64,000 nt of DNA from positions 62,001 through 126,000 of the forward strand of contig NZ_BDQM01000007.1 of the NCBI RefSeq assembly GCF_002207865.1. The letters run 5' to 3'. The notes below the pieces were generated by a model. The model saw only the letters and a list, made by a program, of their open reading frames with translations. It did no database searches and was not told the DNA's origin. This document shows, piece after piece, positions 8,905 to 17,667 of the stretch. The stretch comes from Colwellia marinimaniae. GTDB lineage: Bacteria; Pseudomonadota; Gammaproteobacteria; Enterobacterales; Alteromonadaceae. The translations under genes were made by a program, and so were the position numbers. Each line of letters opens with the position of its first letter. Position 1 is the first letter of the stretch.

Positions 8905-10032
8905 CTATTTAGTCGCTATTACGATTACTGTATCTGTTTCGATTAACTCTTCATCATTGAAACTATCTTCTGCGCTAGGTTTGGCATTTAATATTTCAAC
9001 CAAGGCGTTTGCTTTGAGATTATGTTGACCGTTAACCACGACACTATCACCTTCATGTAACTGACCACTTATCTCGGTCAGTTGCTCTTGCACAAAACCT
9101 TTGTTGATTAACACTTCTACGGCTTTATTATCCTTTACTAAGTAAATTTTACTTTGGTTATCAAGGGTAATGATGGCATCCGTTGGAATAGTTAAGGTAT
9201 CTTTATGGGTAGCAAAAGTCAGGGCGATTTGTGCAAACATACCTGGCTTTAATTGCAACTCGTCATTAGCTAAAGACAAAATCACCTTGAAAGTACCACT
9301 GCGGCTGTCGATAACCGGAGAAATTGAGCGCACTTGCGCAATAAATTGTTGCCCTTGTCGAGCACTAAAGTTTAATAAGGCCTGTTGCCCTAATTTCACA
9401 TAGCTCAGCTTATGTTCCGGTAAATAAACCACAGCTTGTAAACTTGATGGATCAACAATATGGAATAATTTTTGATAGCCCTGGGTAAAGTGACCCGTTT
9501 TAATAAGGCGCTGGGAAATATAACCTGAAATGGGCGCAACAATTTGACTGTCCAGCAAATCTAGGACGGCTAACTCTCTTGCCGCTATCGCAGCTCTATG
9601 CTGATATTTCAATTTATCTAATGCTTGTGCACTCACTAATTGCTTTTCGACCATTAAAGACAAACGCTGCAACTCTTGCTTAACACCGGCAAGTTCTGCT
9701 TCCGCTTTATCGAGTGCCAATTGATAACGTCTAGCATCAACTTTAGCCAGCAGTTGACCTTTTTCAACAAAATCACCTTCTTCAACCGTTAGCTCTTCAA
9801 TAATACCGGTCACGCGGGTGATAATGTCCGCTTCATTACGAGATTCTAATATCGCTGTGGTGTGGAAATTTGATGAAATGTCTTTACGCTCGATACTCAC
9901 CACCATTACAGGTATGGCAAATTCTGCAACTTTATTATCCTCGTCCTTCGCTTCGGGCTCTGAACACGCGGTTAAAAAGGCGGTTGTCAGCAGTGCTGAA
10001 ACAAGAAGTGATGTTTTAGAAAAAGTAAGCAT
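8905..10032 (-). CDS. RND periplasmic adaptor (membrane fusion protein), lipoprotein
   Basis: 375-aa adaptor linking an RND pump to an outer-membrane channel. The N-terminal signal with lipobox FLTAC puts the lipidated cysteine at about C23. It has the usual folded-back order: beta-barrel start, biotinyl-like half motif (VEEGDFVEKGQLLAKVD), alpha-hairpin (about residues 100-150), second lipoyl half (VAPISGYISQRLIKTG), barrel and membrane-proximal domain (VVVNGQHNLKANALVEI). First gene of the leftward efflux operon. No local regulator gene is seen, but a palindrome lies about 70 bp upstream. Confidence 0.93.
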   Translation of the reverse strand: MLTFSKTSLLVSALLTTAFLTACSEPEAKDEDNKVAEFAIPVMVVSIERKDISSNFHTTAILESRNEADIITRVTGIIEELTVEEGDFVEKGQLLAKVDARRYQLALDKAEAELAGVKQELQRLSLMVEKQLVSAQALDKLKYQHRAAIAARELAVLDLLDSQIVAPISGYISQRLIKTGHFTQGYQKLFHIVDPSSLQAVVYLPEHKLSYVKLGQQALLNFSARQGQQFIAQVRSISPVIDSRSGTFKVILSLANDELQLKPGMFAQIALTFATHKDTLTIPTDAIITLDNQSKIYLVKDNKAVEVLINKGFVQEQLTEISGQLHEGDSVVVNGQHNLKANALVEILNAKPSAEDSFNDEELIETDTVIVIATK

Positions 10033-10443
10033 GGGATATTTCCGTATTTTTAATAATGCATTAAAAATAGCACAAGCTATGCCAGTTACTCATTTTCCAT
10101 ATGTAACAATAAGTTACATTTAAAAGCACCGATTAACAATTCACTATGTGGTGAAATTGACTAATGAATTAGTGTTTTGCTTAGTTATTGTTGTCAAATT
10201 AACTATTTATCCTCGTTCCACGGCAAGAGGCAGGGTTCTGTGGGAATTTAAAAGACTTGAGGGAATTATCATTTGTCGTGCACACAAACTAGCCTTTGAG
10301 CCCCAGGCCACGGGACCGAGTAATGTAAATATCGGCAAGACCACAACGGTACAAAAAACAACCTAATTAAAACAATTCTCTACAGTGTTACTGGTTATGA
10401 TTGCTTAATATCTAATCACTAGCTAAACAGTGAGACCAATATT
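10033..10443. other. Intergenic region upstream of the RND operon
   Basis: About 410 bp between the divergent adaptor gene and the 92-aa gene. Apart from the palindrome at 10101-10119 I see no convincing gene. A possible frame at 10148-10366 lacks a recognisable motif or ribosome binding site and is not called. Promoters for both flanking genes must lie here. Confidence 0.6.
10101..10119. promoter_or_regulatory. Palindromic operator candidate upstream of the RND operon
   Basis: Perfect dyad ATGTAAC-N5-GTTACAT, 69 bp upstream of the adaptor start. Its size and symmetry fit a dimeric repressor such as a TetR-family protein, which often controls RND pumps. No such gene is adjacent, so the regulator is unknown. 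Confidence 0.5.
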
Positions 10444-10722
10444 ATGTTACCTACCCTAATACTAGACAAAGACTTAACCGCTGTGACCACTTTTATCGCT
10501 GATAGCAGAGAGCAAGACTATAGTCTTGACACCTTATGGGACCAGCTTAACCTTAGCCAACAATATGCGGTATCTAGCCTGGGACAGTTTGGTTACCTAC
10601 TTACCTATGTGCGGTCACTTGGCAGCAATACCCTAGCAATACTCAAACAAGATAAAAAAATAGCGACGATCAACCAAGCCGGTATTATTAATATTAATCC
10701 GGCTATTCATTGTCGTCAGTAG
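10444..10722 (+). CDS. Conserved-looking hypothetical protein (92 aa)
   Basis: 92-aa soluble protein starting MLPTLILDKDL; I do not recognise the family. It has no signal peptide or TM segment. The composition is normal for a folded cytoplasmic protein, with a predicted mostly helical first half. The ATG follows a weak GAG-type ribosome site. It stands alone, convergent with the CoA-transferase genes (about 30 bp between stops). It is kept as a gene because codon use resembles its neighbours and no competing frame exists, but it could be spurious. Confidence 0.55.
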   Translation: MLPTLILDKDLTAVTTFIADSREQDYSLDTLWDQLNLSQQYAVSSLGQFGYLLTYVRSLGSNTLAILKQDKKIATINQAGIININPAIHCRQ

Positions 10723-10754
10723 CAGTCGCTCGCCTTTTAACTACACTTGATTAA

Positions 10755-11411
10755 CTAAAACTGCATTTCAGGAATTTCACCACTAATAACAAGTTCACCT
10801 TGAGTTAGCTTGATTATTTCGTCCACCGACACTCCAGGCGCACGTTCAAGTAAATGAAACTTACCCGCTTTAATTTCAATAAACGCTAAATCTGTTAATA
10901 CTTTTTTAATACAGCCCTTACCTGTTAGCGGTAAAGTACAATGACTCAGTAATTTAGCAGCGCCATGTTTTGACGCATGGGTCATGGTGACGATAATATT
11001 GTCGGCGCCAGCCACTAAATCCATGGCACCGCCCATCCCCTTAATCAATTTACCTGGGATCATATAAGAAGCAATATTGCCATTAACATCCACTTCAAAT
11101 GCTCCTAATACCGTTAAATCAACATGGCCACCACGGATCATGGCAAACGATTCGGCGGAATCAAATATTGACGCGCCTGCCACCATAGTCACTGTTTGCT
11201 TACCGGCATTAATTAAGTCGGCATCAACTTCTGCCTCGGTTGGAAAAGCGCCCATGCCCAATAAACCATTTTCTGATTGCAGCATTACGTCTATGCCTTG
11301 AGGAATGAAGTTTGCCACCCGTGTTGGTATGCCTATGCCTAAATTTACGTAAAAGCCATCTTGTAATTCTAGCGCGACACGTTGTGCTATTTGATCTCTT
11401 GTTAAAGCCAT
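10755..11411 (-). CDS. scoB: 3-oxoacid CoA-transferase subunit B
   Basis: Beta subunit of a heteromeric succinyl-CoA:3-ketoacid (acetoacetate) CoA-transferase, 218 aa. The family hallmark SENGLLGMG contains the catalytic glutamate that forms the enzyme-CoA thioester (about E47). The N-terminus (RVALELQDGFYVNLGIGIPT) is also typical. It starts 2 bp after the stop of subunit A. Together they activate acetoacetate to acetoacetyl-CoA. The dehydrogenase and thiolase encoded to the right support a ketone-body role rather than, for example, a 3-oxoadipate role, although AtoDA-type naming is equally possible. Confidence 0.9.
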   Translation of the reverse strand: MALTRDQIAQRVALELQDGFYVNLGIGIPTRVANFIPQGIDVMLQSENGLLGMGAFPTEAEVDADLINAGKQTVTMVAGASIFDSAESFAMIRGGHVDLTVLGAFEVDVNGNIASYMIPGKLIKGMGGAMDLVAGADNIIVTMTHASKHGAAKLLSHCTLPLTGKGCIKKVLTDLAFIEIKAGKFHLLERAPGVSVDEIIKLTQGELVISGEIPEMQF

Positions 11412-11413
11412 GA

Positions 11414-12121
11414 TTATTCTCCTGCAGCTCGTGTAGTACGCTGTTCAATGCGTTTTTCAAAGGTACTTTGAATTAAGCGATTAACATAAATACCCGGCGT
11501 ATGGATCTCATCAGGGTCGAGTTGCCCTGGTTCCACTATTTCTTCCACCTCAACGACAGTTATTTTCCCTGCGGTTGCCGCCAGAGGATTAAAATTACGC
11601 GCAGTTTTTCTAAAGATAAGATTGCCATATCTATCGGCTTTCCACGCTTTAACTAAAGCAAAGTCAGCCACTATCGCCTCTTCTAAGATATAGCTACGGC
11701 CATTAAACTGGCGTTCATCTTTACCCTCTGCCACTGGTGTGCCGACACCCGTGGCGGTATAAAAGGCCGGAATACCTGCACCGCCAGCGCGCATTTTTTC
11801 GGCAAGAGTTCCTTGAGGGGTCAGCTCAACACTTAGTTCTCCAGACATCATTTGTCGTTCAAATTCAGCATTCTCGCCAACATAGGAAGCAATTATTTTA
11901 CGAATTTGGCGAGCAGGTAATAACAAACCAAGGCCAAAATCATCAACACCACAGTTATTAGAAATGAGAGTAAGTCCTCGGGTGCCTTTATGCTTTATTT
12001 CACTGATTAAATTTTCTGGAATACCGCAGAGGCCAAAGCCACCGGAAATAATGGTCATATTATCCGTTAATCCTGCCATAGCTTCTTCATAGCTATGAAC
12101 AACTTTATCAAATCCTGACAT
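11414..12121 (-). CDS. scoA: 3-oxoacid CoA-transferase subunit A
   Basis: Alpha subunit, 235 aa, of the acetoacetate CoA-transferase. It has the glycine-rich family motif [10 protein letters not shown] near residues 28-37 and the characteristic [15 protein letters not shown] segment. The length is typical for ScoA/AtoD. First gene of a leftward two-gene operon divergent from a LysR-type regulator. The 174-bp shared promoter region contains a palindrome, so the LysR protein probably controls this operon (inference). Confidence 0.9.
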   Translation of the reverse strand: MSGFDKVVHSYEEAMAGLTDNMTIISGGFGLCGIPENLISEIKHKGTRGLTLISNNCGVDDFGLGLLLPARQIRKIIASYVGENAEFERQMMSGELSVELTPQGTLAEKMRAGGAGIPAFYTATGVGTPVAEGKDERQFNGRSYILEEAIVADFALVKAWKADRYGNLIFRKTARNFNPLAATAGKITVVEVEEIVEPGQLDPDEIHTPGIYVNRLIQSTFEKRIEQRTTRAAGE

Positions 12122-12238
12122 CGCTTATTACTTTTCACTTTGGTGAAAAGCCCTGTGTAAGTTTTATGTGTTTAGCAGTTTTAACCAATTGCATGCATTT
12201 GTGAAATTGATTAATATTAAGTATTGATAACTTTTACT

Positions 12239-12255
12239 TATAAATAGTATTTATA
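12239..12255. promoter_or_regulatory. LysR-type operator candidate between scoA and lysR
   Basis: Perfect 8-1-8 palindrome TATAAATA-G-TATTTATA. It is nested inside weaker outer arms (ATAACTT at about 12225 and AAGTTAT at about 12256). It lies about 40 bp upstream of the regulator start and about 118 bp from the scoA start. The A/T-rich dyad in a divergent promoter is typical of LysR-type sites, but no binding is shown. Confidence 0.5.
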
Positions 12256-12295
12256 AAGTTATTATTAATAATAACTTCTAAAGAGCGTGCTGAGC

Positions 12296-13222
12296 ATGAA
12301 TATTACCTTAAAACAAATTCGCGCATTTCTTAGTGTCGCGCAAGTAAAGAGCTTTGCCGAAGCTTGTGAGTTACTGCATATTTCACAACCAGCATTAAGT
12401 ATCACCATCAAGAATTTAGAAGAAACCGTTGGTGGTAAACTCATTGCCAGGTCAACAAGAGTAATGTCGTTAACGCCTGAAGGTGAATTGTTTTTACCGG
12501 TAGCCAAACGACTGCTTAGCGACTTTGATAGTGCCCTGGTGGAACTCCATGAAAGCTTTATTTTAAAGCGGGGAAATTTATCTTTTGCCGCTATGCCCTC
12601 TTTTGCCAGTACTTTATTACCAAAGCAACTGGTCGATTTCAATAAGCAATATCCGGCAGTAAAAGTGAAAGTTCATGACGTGATTGCCGAAGATGCGATA
12701 GCAATGGTGCGCTCTGGCAAAGTAGAGTTTGCCATCAGCTTTGATCCCGGCAACTCGGATGACCTTAATTTCAAGACACTTTTTACCGACAAATTTATTG
12801 TCGCCTTTGCCAATAACCACCCACTTAGCCATTCATTAACTGCCCCCATAAAAGAAGGTAAAGCGCCACAATGGCAGCAACTCAGCCAATACCCATTTAT
12901 AGCCCTGCAAAGACCATCCAGTATTCGCTTACTGCTTGATGAGACCTTAGCCAAACAAGAGATTTTCTTAGATATTGCTTTTGAAGCAAATCAATTGGCG
13001 ACAGTAGTACAAATGGTGGCTAATAACCTAGGCATTAGTGTTATTCCCTCGCTTTACCAGCAGCAACTCTCGGTGCTAAAGCTTAACTATTGTGAAATAG
13101 ATGAACCTGCTATAAGCCGCCGGGTCGGCATTATCAGTAAACGCAGACATGTTTTTTCTCATGCTGCCACTCAGTTTTTAAAGGTTATTCAAGAAAATCA
13201 TAGCCCCACCTCAGCCAAATAG
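12296..13222 (+). CDS. LysR-type transcriptional regulator of the hydroxybutyrate cluster
   Basis: 308-aa LysR-family regulator. Winged HTH at residues 1-60 (ITLKQIRAFLSVAQVKSFAE, then the recognition segment SQPALSITIKNLEE), then a periplasmic-binding-protein-like effector domain. I chose ATG 12296 over GTG 12287 because AAGAG lies at the right distance upstream of the ATG. It is divergent from scoAB and points towards the dehydrogenase and thiolase genes, so it is a likely local regulator of ketone-body use. The effector is unknown. Confidence 0.88.
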   Translation: MNITLKQIRAFLSVAQVKSFAEACELLHISQPALSITIKNLEETVGGKLIARSTRVMSLTPEGELFLPVAKRLLSDFDSALVELHESFILKRGNLSFAAMPSFASTLLPKQLVDFNKQYPAVKVKVHDVIAEDAIAMVRSGKVEFAISFDPGNSDDLNFKTLFTDKFIVAFANNHPLSHSLTAPIKEGKAPQWQQLSQYPFIALQRPSSIRLLLDETLAKQEIFLDIAFEANQLATVVQMVANNLGISVIPSLYQQQLSVLKLNYCEIDEPAISRRVGIISKRRHVFSHAATQFLKVIQENHSPTSAK

Positions 13223-13387
13223 GCTCGACAGAAAAAGATAAATCCCCCCGATTATCCTTTGTATAGCTAACTTCATGGCACTAAGGTAGTAAATCAACTC
13301 ACCTTTAATTTAGCTAAGGTAAGGCAATAACTTCCGTATGCAGCTCAGGCGAGATGAAAATAATGACTTCAAAGCACGAGCCCTTTT

Positions 13388-13417
13388 TCAGCATAGGGAT
13401 ATGCTGAGCTTTTTTTA
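13388..13417 (+). terminator. Intrinsic terminator or attenuator upstream of bdhA
   Basis: Stem TCAGCATA / TATGCTGA (13388-13395, 13400-13407) followed by GC and a 7-T run. It is 165 bp after the LysR stop and only about 22 bp before the dehydrogenase start. It may end the LysR transcript or sit in the leader of the dehydrogenase transcript. Confidence 0.7.
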
Positions 13418-13438
13418 ATTTTTATCAAAGGAAACACT

Positions 13439-14221
13439 ATGCTAGCAGGTAAAACAGCACTTATAACCGGCTCAACCAGTGGCATTGGCTTAGCCAGTGC
13501 TCATGTACTGGCTGAACAGGGTATTAATTTAGTATTACACGGATTAATGGACAATGATGAAGGTGCCCGCCTTGCGCAAGAATTTAGTGATAAATATCAA
13601 ATTAAAACCCTATTCGATAACGCCAATTTAATGGACTCTAACGCCATTAGTGCTTTTATGAAACGTGCCATACAAACCATGGGCTCAATTGATATATTGA
13701 TCAACAATGCTGGTATTCAGCACACCGAAGCAGTGGATACTTTCCCGGAAGACAAATGGCATGCCATCATGGCCATTAACTTAACCGCAGCCTTTCATAC
13801 CATCCAGCATTCACTAGCCGGTATGAAAGAAAACTCTTGGGGGCGAATTATTAATATAGCTTCAGTACACGGCCTAGTCGCCTCTAAAAATAAAGCCGCT
13901 TATTGCGCAGCAAAACATGGCCTTGTCGGGCTGACTAAGGTGGTTGCGCTTGAATGCGCAGAGCATGGTATCACAGCCAATGCCATATGCCCTGGTTGGG
14001 TAGATACACCACTTATCAATGAGCAAATCACTGACATTGCTAATAAAGAAAATAGCAGTTTTGAGCAGGCAAAATACCAACTAATTACCGCCAAACAGCC
14101 CTTACCTGAAATGATGGACCCTCGTCAAATTGGTGAGTTTATCCTCTTTCTTTGCAGTGATAGCGCGCGCAGTATTACCGGTTCATCATTGCCTATGGAT
14201 GGTGCATGGACGGCACAGTAA
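13439..14221 (+). CDS. bdhA: 3-hydroxybutyrate dehydrogenase (SDR family)
   Basis: 260-aa classical short-chain dehydrogenase that oxidises D-3-hydroxybutyrate to acetoacetate with NAD. Rossmann motif TGSTSGIG (residues 11-18), structural NNAG, catalytic Ser region (IINIASVHGL) and YCAAK. The segment VHGLVASKNKAAYCAAKHG and the C-terminal SITGSSLPMDGAWTAQ are characteristic of 3-hydroxybutyrate dehydrogenases within the SDR family. It has a strong AAAGGA ribosome site. With the CoA-transferase and thiolase it forms a route from hydroxybutyrate to acetyl-CoA. Confidence 0.88.
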   Translation: MLAGKTALITGSTSGIGLASAHVLAEQGINLVLHGLMDNDEGARLAQEFSDKYQIKTLFDNANLMDSNAISAFMKRAIQTMGSIDILINNAGIQHTEAVDTFPEDKWHAIMAINLTAAFHTIQHSLAGMKENSWGRIINIASVHGLVASKNKAAYCAAKHGLVGLTKVVALECAEHGITANAICPGWVDTPLINEQITDIANKENSSFEQAKYQLITAKQPLPEMMDPRQIGEFILFLCSDSARSITGSSLPMDGAWTAQ

Positions 14222-14350
14222 TATCCAATAGATAGGCAATGGATAGCCAATATTGAGTAAATAAATTATCTCGCTTTCTTTTAAAGACAGAGGCTAAAGC
14301 CTTACTTTGGAAGACACTTGCTAAATTTAATAAATTGAAGAGAAATTCAG

Positions 14351-15535
14351 ATGAGATCAGCAGACCCTATTGTCATTGTCGCTGCCCAACGTACTGCCAT
14401 CGGCAGTTTTCAAGGCTGCTTTAAAAATGTTTGTGCAACAGATTTAGGCGCAGCAGCCATTAAAAGTGCCCTGATAACTTCAGCGTTAGAGACTAATGAT
14501 ATTGATGAAGTAATTATGGGCTGCGTTTTACCCGCGGGCCTTGGTCAAACGCCCGCAAGACAAGCGGCATTAAAAGCAGGCTTAGCGCAAAAAACCAGTG
14601 CCACCACGATTAATAAAGTATGTGGTTCAGGTATTAAAGCCATGATGTTCGCCCATGATCTCATTCAAGCGGGTTCAATGAATATTGTTATCGCTGGCGG
14701 TATGGAGAGTATGACTAATGCGCCTTATATGTTAGCCAATGCCAGAGCTGGTTTTCGCATGGGTCACGGTAATATAAATGATCATATGATGATTGATGGT
14801 TTAGAGGATGCTTATGAAAATAAAGCCATGGGCTGTTTTGCTCAAATAACGGCTGATGAAAATCACTTAACCCGTGGCGATATGGACAGCTTTGCCATTC
14901 ACTCATTAGCTAAAGCGACACATGCCATTGAATCTGGTGCCTTTGTCAATGAAATAGCGCCTTTTACAGTCACTAGTCGACGTGGCGATACGCTAGTAGA
15001 TACTGACGAAGCACCCGCCTTAGTTAATAAAGATAAAATCCCTAGCTTGCGGGCAGTTTTTGCCAAAGATGGCACCATCACCGCTGCCAATGCCTCATCC
15101 ATTGCAGATGGCGCGGCAGCATTAGTGCTGATGAAGGAATCAACGGCAAGACAAAAAGGGCTCACGCCATTAGCGCGCATTGTTGCTCATGCCAGTTATG
15201 CGCAAGCGCCACAGGATTTCACCCTTGCTCCTATTGGTGCTATCAAGGCTTTGTTAACCAAAACACAGTGGCAGCAAGCAGATGTTGACCTATGGGAAAT
15301 TAACGAAGCCTTTGCCATGGTTACCATGTTGGCAATCAATGAGCTTAATATTGAGCCAAGTAAAGTCAATGTTAATGGCGGCGCCTGTGCCTTAGGTCAC
15401 CCGCTTGGCGCCAGTGGTGCCCGTATCGTCACCACGTTATTACATGCCCTACTCAATAGAAAGTTGCACAAAGGCGTGGCAAGTTTGTGTATTGGTGGTG
15501 GTGAAGCAGTTGCTATCGCTATTGAGGCGCTTTAG
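14351..15535 (+). CDS. Acetyl-CoA acetyltransferase (thiolase)
   Basis: 394-aa thiolase that cleaves acetoacetyl-CoA to two acetyl-CoA, or the reverse. Nucleophilic cysteine in NKVCGSGIKAM (about C91). C-terminal catalytic motifs NGGACALGHPLGASGAR and CIGGGEAVAI. The length matches the PhaA/AtoB type. It follows bdhA by 129 bp and the next gene begins 2 bp after its stop. The context indicates the catabolic direction in ketone-body or PHB monomer use. Confidence 0.92.
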   Translation: MRSADPIVIVAAQRTAIGSFQGCFKNVCATDLGAAAIKSALITSALETNDIDEVIMGCVLPAGLGQTPARQAALKAGLAQKTSATTINKVCGSGIKAMMFAHDLIQAGSMNIVIAGGMESMTNAPYMLANARAGFRMGHGNINDHMMIDGLEDAYENKAMGCFAQITADENHLTRGDMDSFAIHSLAKATHAIESGAFVNEIAPFTVTSRRGDTLVDTDEAPALVNKDKIPSLRAVFAKDGTITAANASSIADGAAALVLMKESTARQKGLTPLARIVAHASYAQAPQDFTLAPIGAIKALLTKTQWQQADVDLWEINEAFAMVTMLAINELNIEPSKVNVNGGACALGHPLGASGARIVTTLLHALLNRKLHKGVASLCIGGGEAVAIAIEAL

Positions 15536-15537
15536 TT

Positions 15538-15960
15538 ATGTTAAAAGCAAAAGGATCACCAGAAACTAGGAAAAATGAAGCAATGTCCCATGAAGATACG
15601 CCACAAACATCGCCAGGCGAAGCTATCAGAAGAAAAGTCATGGGCGATAGCTTTGTTGATAGCGCCCTGGCTAAAGCCAATGACTTTACTCAGCCAATGC
15701 AAGACTATATTAATGATCATGGCTGGGGATCGACTTGGCAACGTCAAGGTTTAGACTTAAAAACCCGCAGCTTGATCACTATTGCCATGTTAACCGCACT
15801 AAAAGCACCACAAGAATTAAAAGGTCATATTCGCGGTGCACTCAATAATGGCGCCAGCATTGAAGAAATTAGAGAAGTGCTGCTGCATAGCGCGGTTTAT
15901 TGTGGCGCGCCCGCAGCGCAAGAAGCCTTTCGCGCAGCACAAGAAGTTTTGTTAAGCTGA
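15538..15960 (+). CDS. Carboxymuconolactone decarboxylase family protein
   Basis: 140-aa all-helical CMD/AhpD-fold protein. Motifs GEAIRRKVMGDSFVD, DLKTRSLITIAMLTAL and HSAVYCGAPAAQEAF match gamma-carboxymuconolactone decarboxylase-like proteins. No protocatechuate genes are nearby, so a true muconolactone role is doubtful. Family members next to ketone-body and PHB genes are of unclear function. The start at 15538, 2 bp after the thiolase stop, has GAGG about 10 nt upstream; ATG 15583 is an alternative. Probably co-transcribed with the thiolase. Confidence 0.8.
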   Translation: MLKAKGSPETRKNEAMSHEDTPQTSPGEAIRRKVMGDSFVDSALAKANDFTQPMQDYINDHGWGSTWQRQGLDLKTRSLITIAMLTALKAPQELKGHIRGALNNGASIEEIREVLLHSAVYCGAPAAQEAFRAAQEVLLS

Positions 15961-15970
15961 CAGCTTTACC

Positions 15971-16022
15971 ACCAAGTTAACTATTGGGCTATTTACCTAA
16001 TTACTGGCTTAGTTAACTTGGT
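15971..16022. repeat. 13-bp perfect inverted repeat downstream of the CMD gene
   Basis: ACCAAGTTAACTA (15971-15983) and TAGTTAACTTGGT (16010-16022) are exact reverse complements separated by 26 nt, 10 bp after the CMD stop. No T-run follows, so it is not a standard terminator. It could be an RNA stem protecting the 3' end or a protein site. The rest of 15961-16297 holds no recognisable gene. Confidence 0.7.
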
Positions 16023-16297
16023 AATTACTCAAACATAAATATTCAAAGATAGAACTTCTCTTAAAACCTGCCCTGAAAACATCTCCTGAAAGTAGCTCAA
16101 ATTAGCAATGCTCCCCCACAGCAATAATGACAAGCAACGCCAAAAGCTAAAATCAATTATTTTCCTATTCACTTACAGGTACTACTAAGGTGCCACTTCT
16201 TTTTAAGATGAAATTGCCTAGAGTATATATTGTGCAAAAAACGCACAAGGATGCTATTCCAATGGATAATTATAATAAATATAAAGCAGGCTTTCTT

Positions 16298-16636
16298 ATG
16301 AAAAGATTATTAGCACAGACTGTAAAAACAAAAATTAACCTAATAATAAAACTCTTAACCTTACTATTGATGATACCGCTAAGCGCTTACGGCGGAAGTT
16401 GGCAGCAAAACGTCACTATCGGCGGTTTTAATAAGGTCCACATTTACACCCCTGATTCCAGCTCCCCCATAGGCGCTGGCAAGTCACTACTGATAGTGCT
16501 TCATGGCTGTGTACAACCGATAGATAATTTCTTAACGGCTAATTTAGAAGCTGCGGCTGAAGTTTACGGCATGGTAATCGCTGTACCAGATGCAATGAAC
16601 AAGACTGGTTATAGCTGTTTAAAGGTACGGCTATAA
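16298..16636 (+). pseudogene. Truncated PHB-depolymerase-family esterase (5' part only)
   Basis: Signal peptide (from ATG 16298, hydrophobic LLTLLLMIPLSAYGGSW) followed by the N-terminal third of an alpha/beta-hydrolase of the poly(3-hydroxybutyrate) depolymerase family: LLIVLHGCVQ, VIAVPDAMNK, GYSC. The reading frame ends within about 15 bp of the GYSC motif. The nucleophile GLSAGG and the Asp/His residues are absent, so the product cannot be active. The break runs straight into transposase sequence. Its relative at 33847-34815 is intact. It sits just downstream of the hydroxybutyrate genes, suggesting it once supplied monomer to that pathway (inference). Confidence 0.8.
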
Positions 16637-17320
16637 CCCAGCAGTTTTTACGCGGTGCAACACTCGTAGAGCAATTACCAAAGATGGTTGAAGAGACGGC
16701 ACTAGTATATAGGCAAAGGTTGACAGATATTAGTTGGTTTATGCGTATTCTTAATGAAAGCATTACTAAACAAGCCAATAAAGAAGATGAATGTACTGGC
16801 GTTTTTGGGAAGGCCGTTTTAAATCACAAGCCTTGCTTGATGAAGCCGCGTTAATAGCCTGTATGGCTTATGTTGATTTAAATCCGATTAGAGCTAAGGG
16901 AGTAAAACCCCAGAAACATCGAACTACACCAGCATTCAACTGCGAATAAAATCGGCGATTAAGGGTGAAAAAGCGCCACAACTACTGCCATTTATCGCTA
17001 ACCCAAGAAAGAACATGCCTACAGGTTTACCGTTTGAATTAAGTGACTATATACAATTTCTTGATTTAACCGGCCGCTGTATTCGAGCCGATAAACGCGG
17101 TTATATTGACAAAGCTCAACCTGAAATACTCAGCCGCTTAGGCATTAGTGCCCAAAACTGGTTAGTATTAACCACTCAGTTTAGACAATATTTCCATGGT
17201 GCGGTAGGTAGAGCGCAAGCACTCACGGATTTTTGTGAACATCAGCACTTAAAAAACGAGCAACAGTGTCAATTTGCCAAAAGTTACTTACTTAATAATC
17301 CATATAACTCATCTAAATAA
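16615..17320 (+). pseudogene. Broken REP-associated (Y1-type) transposase remnant
   Basis: C-terminal two thirds of a REP-associated tyrosine transposase-like protein, beginning in LFKGTAITQQF and continuing RQRLTDISWFMRILNE. A one-base loss in the T/G run near 16802-16808 shifts to the frame encoding [12 protein letters not shown] and [15 protein letters not shown] second shift near 16900 leads to the last frame ([10 protein letters not shown] ... GLPFELSDYIQFLDLTGRCI). The N-terminal HUH metal motif is missing. The remnant is therefore dead and fused to the truncated esterase. Confidence 0.8.
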
Positions 17321-17667
17321 ATCACTCACTTAAGGCTAGTTGTGCCTTAAATTGGGTAAAACCACTGTTTTTGTGCATTTATTTGCATACCCTCTTCGTT
17401 ACCATAAAAATCAAAGTAAAACTCTGCTCAACGGAAATCAGAAACGCTGATTTATTGATATTATGTATTACTTATTTTAAGTGGGTGTCTGCTATTTTAG
17501 TTAAATATCGATACCATGCTGGGATTGTTTAAAGAACTAACAATAAAAGCCAAGCTACTGTTGAATGAATTGTTTGAAGTCGTAGATATAAAACACTCAT
17601 AAATACAGGTAACTTGATTTTTTTTATGCTAATATTCTTTAAATTATTAATGTTATCAAGGGATAAG
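17321..17667. other. Intergenic region before the CsgG operon
   Basis: About 350 bp without a convincing gene. It contains a short hairpin TTAAGGC / GCCTTAA (17330-17336, 17344-17350) lacking a T-run. This could be a leftover REP-like structure next to the transposase remnant, though only one copy is seen. The promoter of the lipoprotein operon should lie here. Confidence 0.5.

Noticed and set aside
10148..10366. 72-aa frame upstream of the 92-aa gene
   Set aside because: No ribosome site, no recognisable motif, and composition unlike the neighbours.
17330..17350. REP sequence belonging to the transposase remnant
   Set aside because: Only one short hairpin is seen; REP families need dispersed paired copies, which I could not find in the window.
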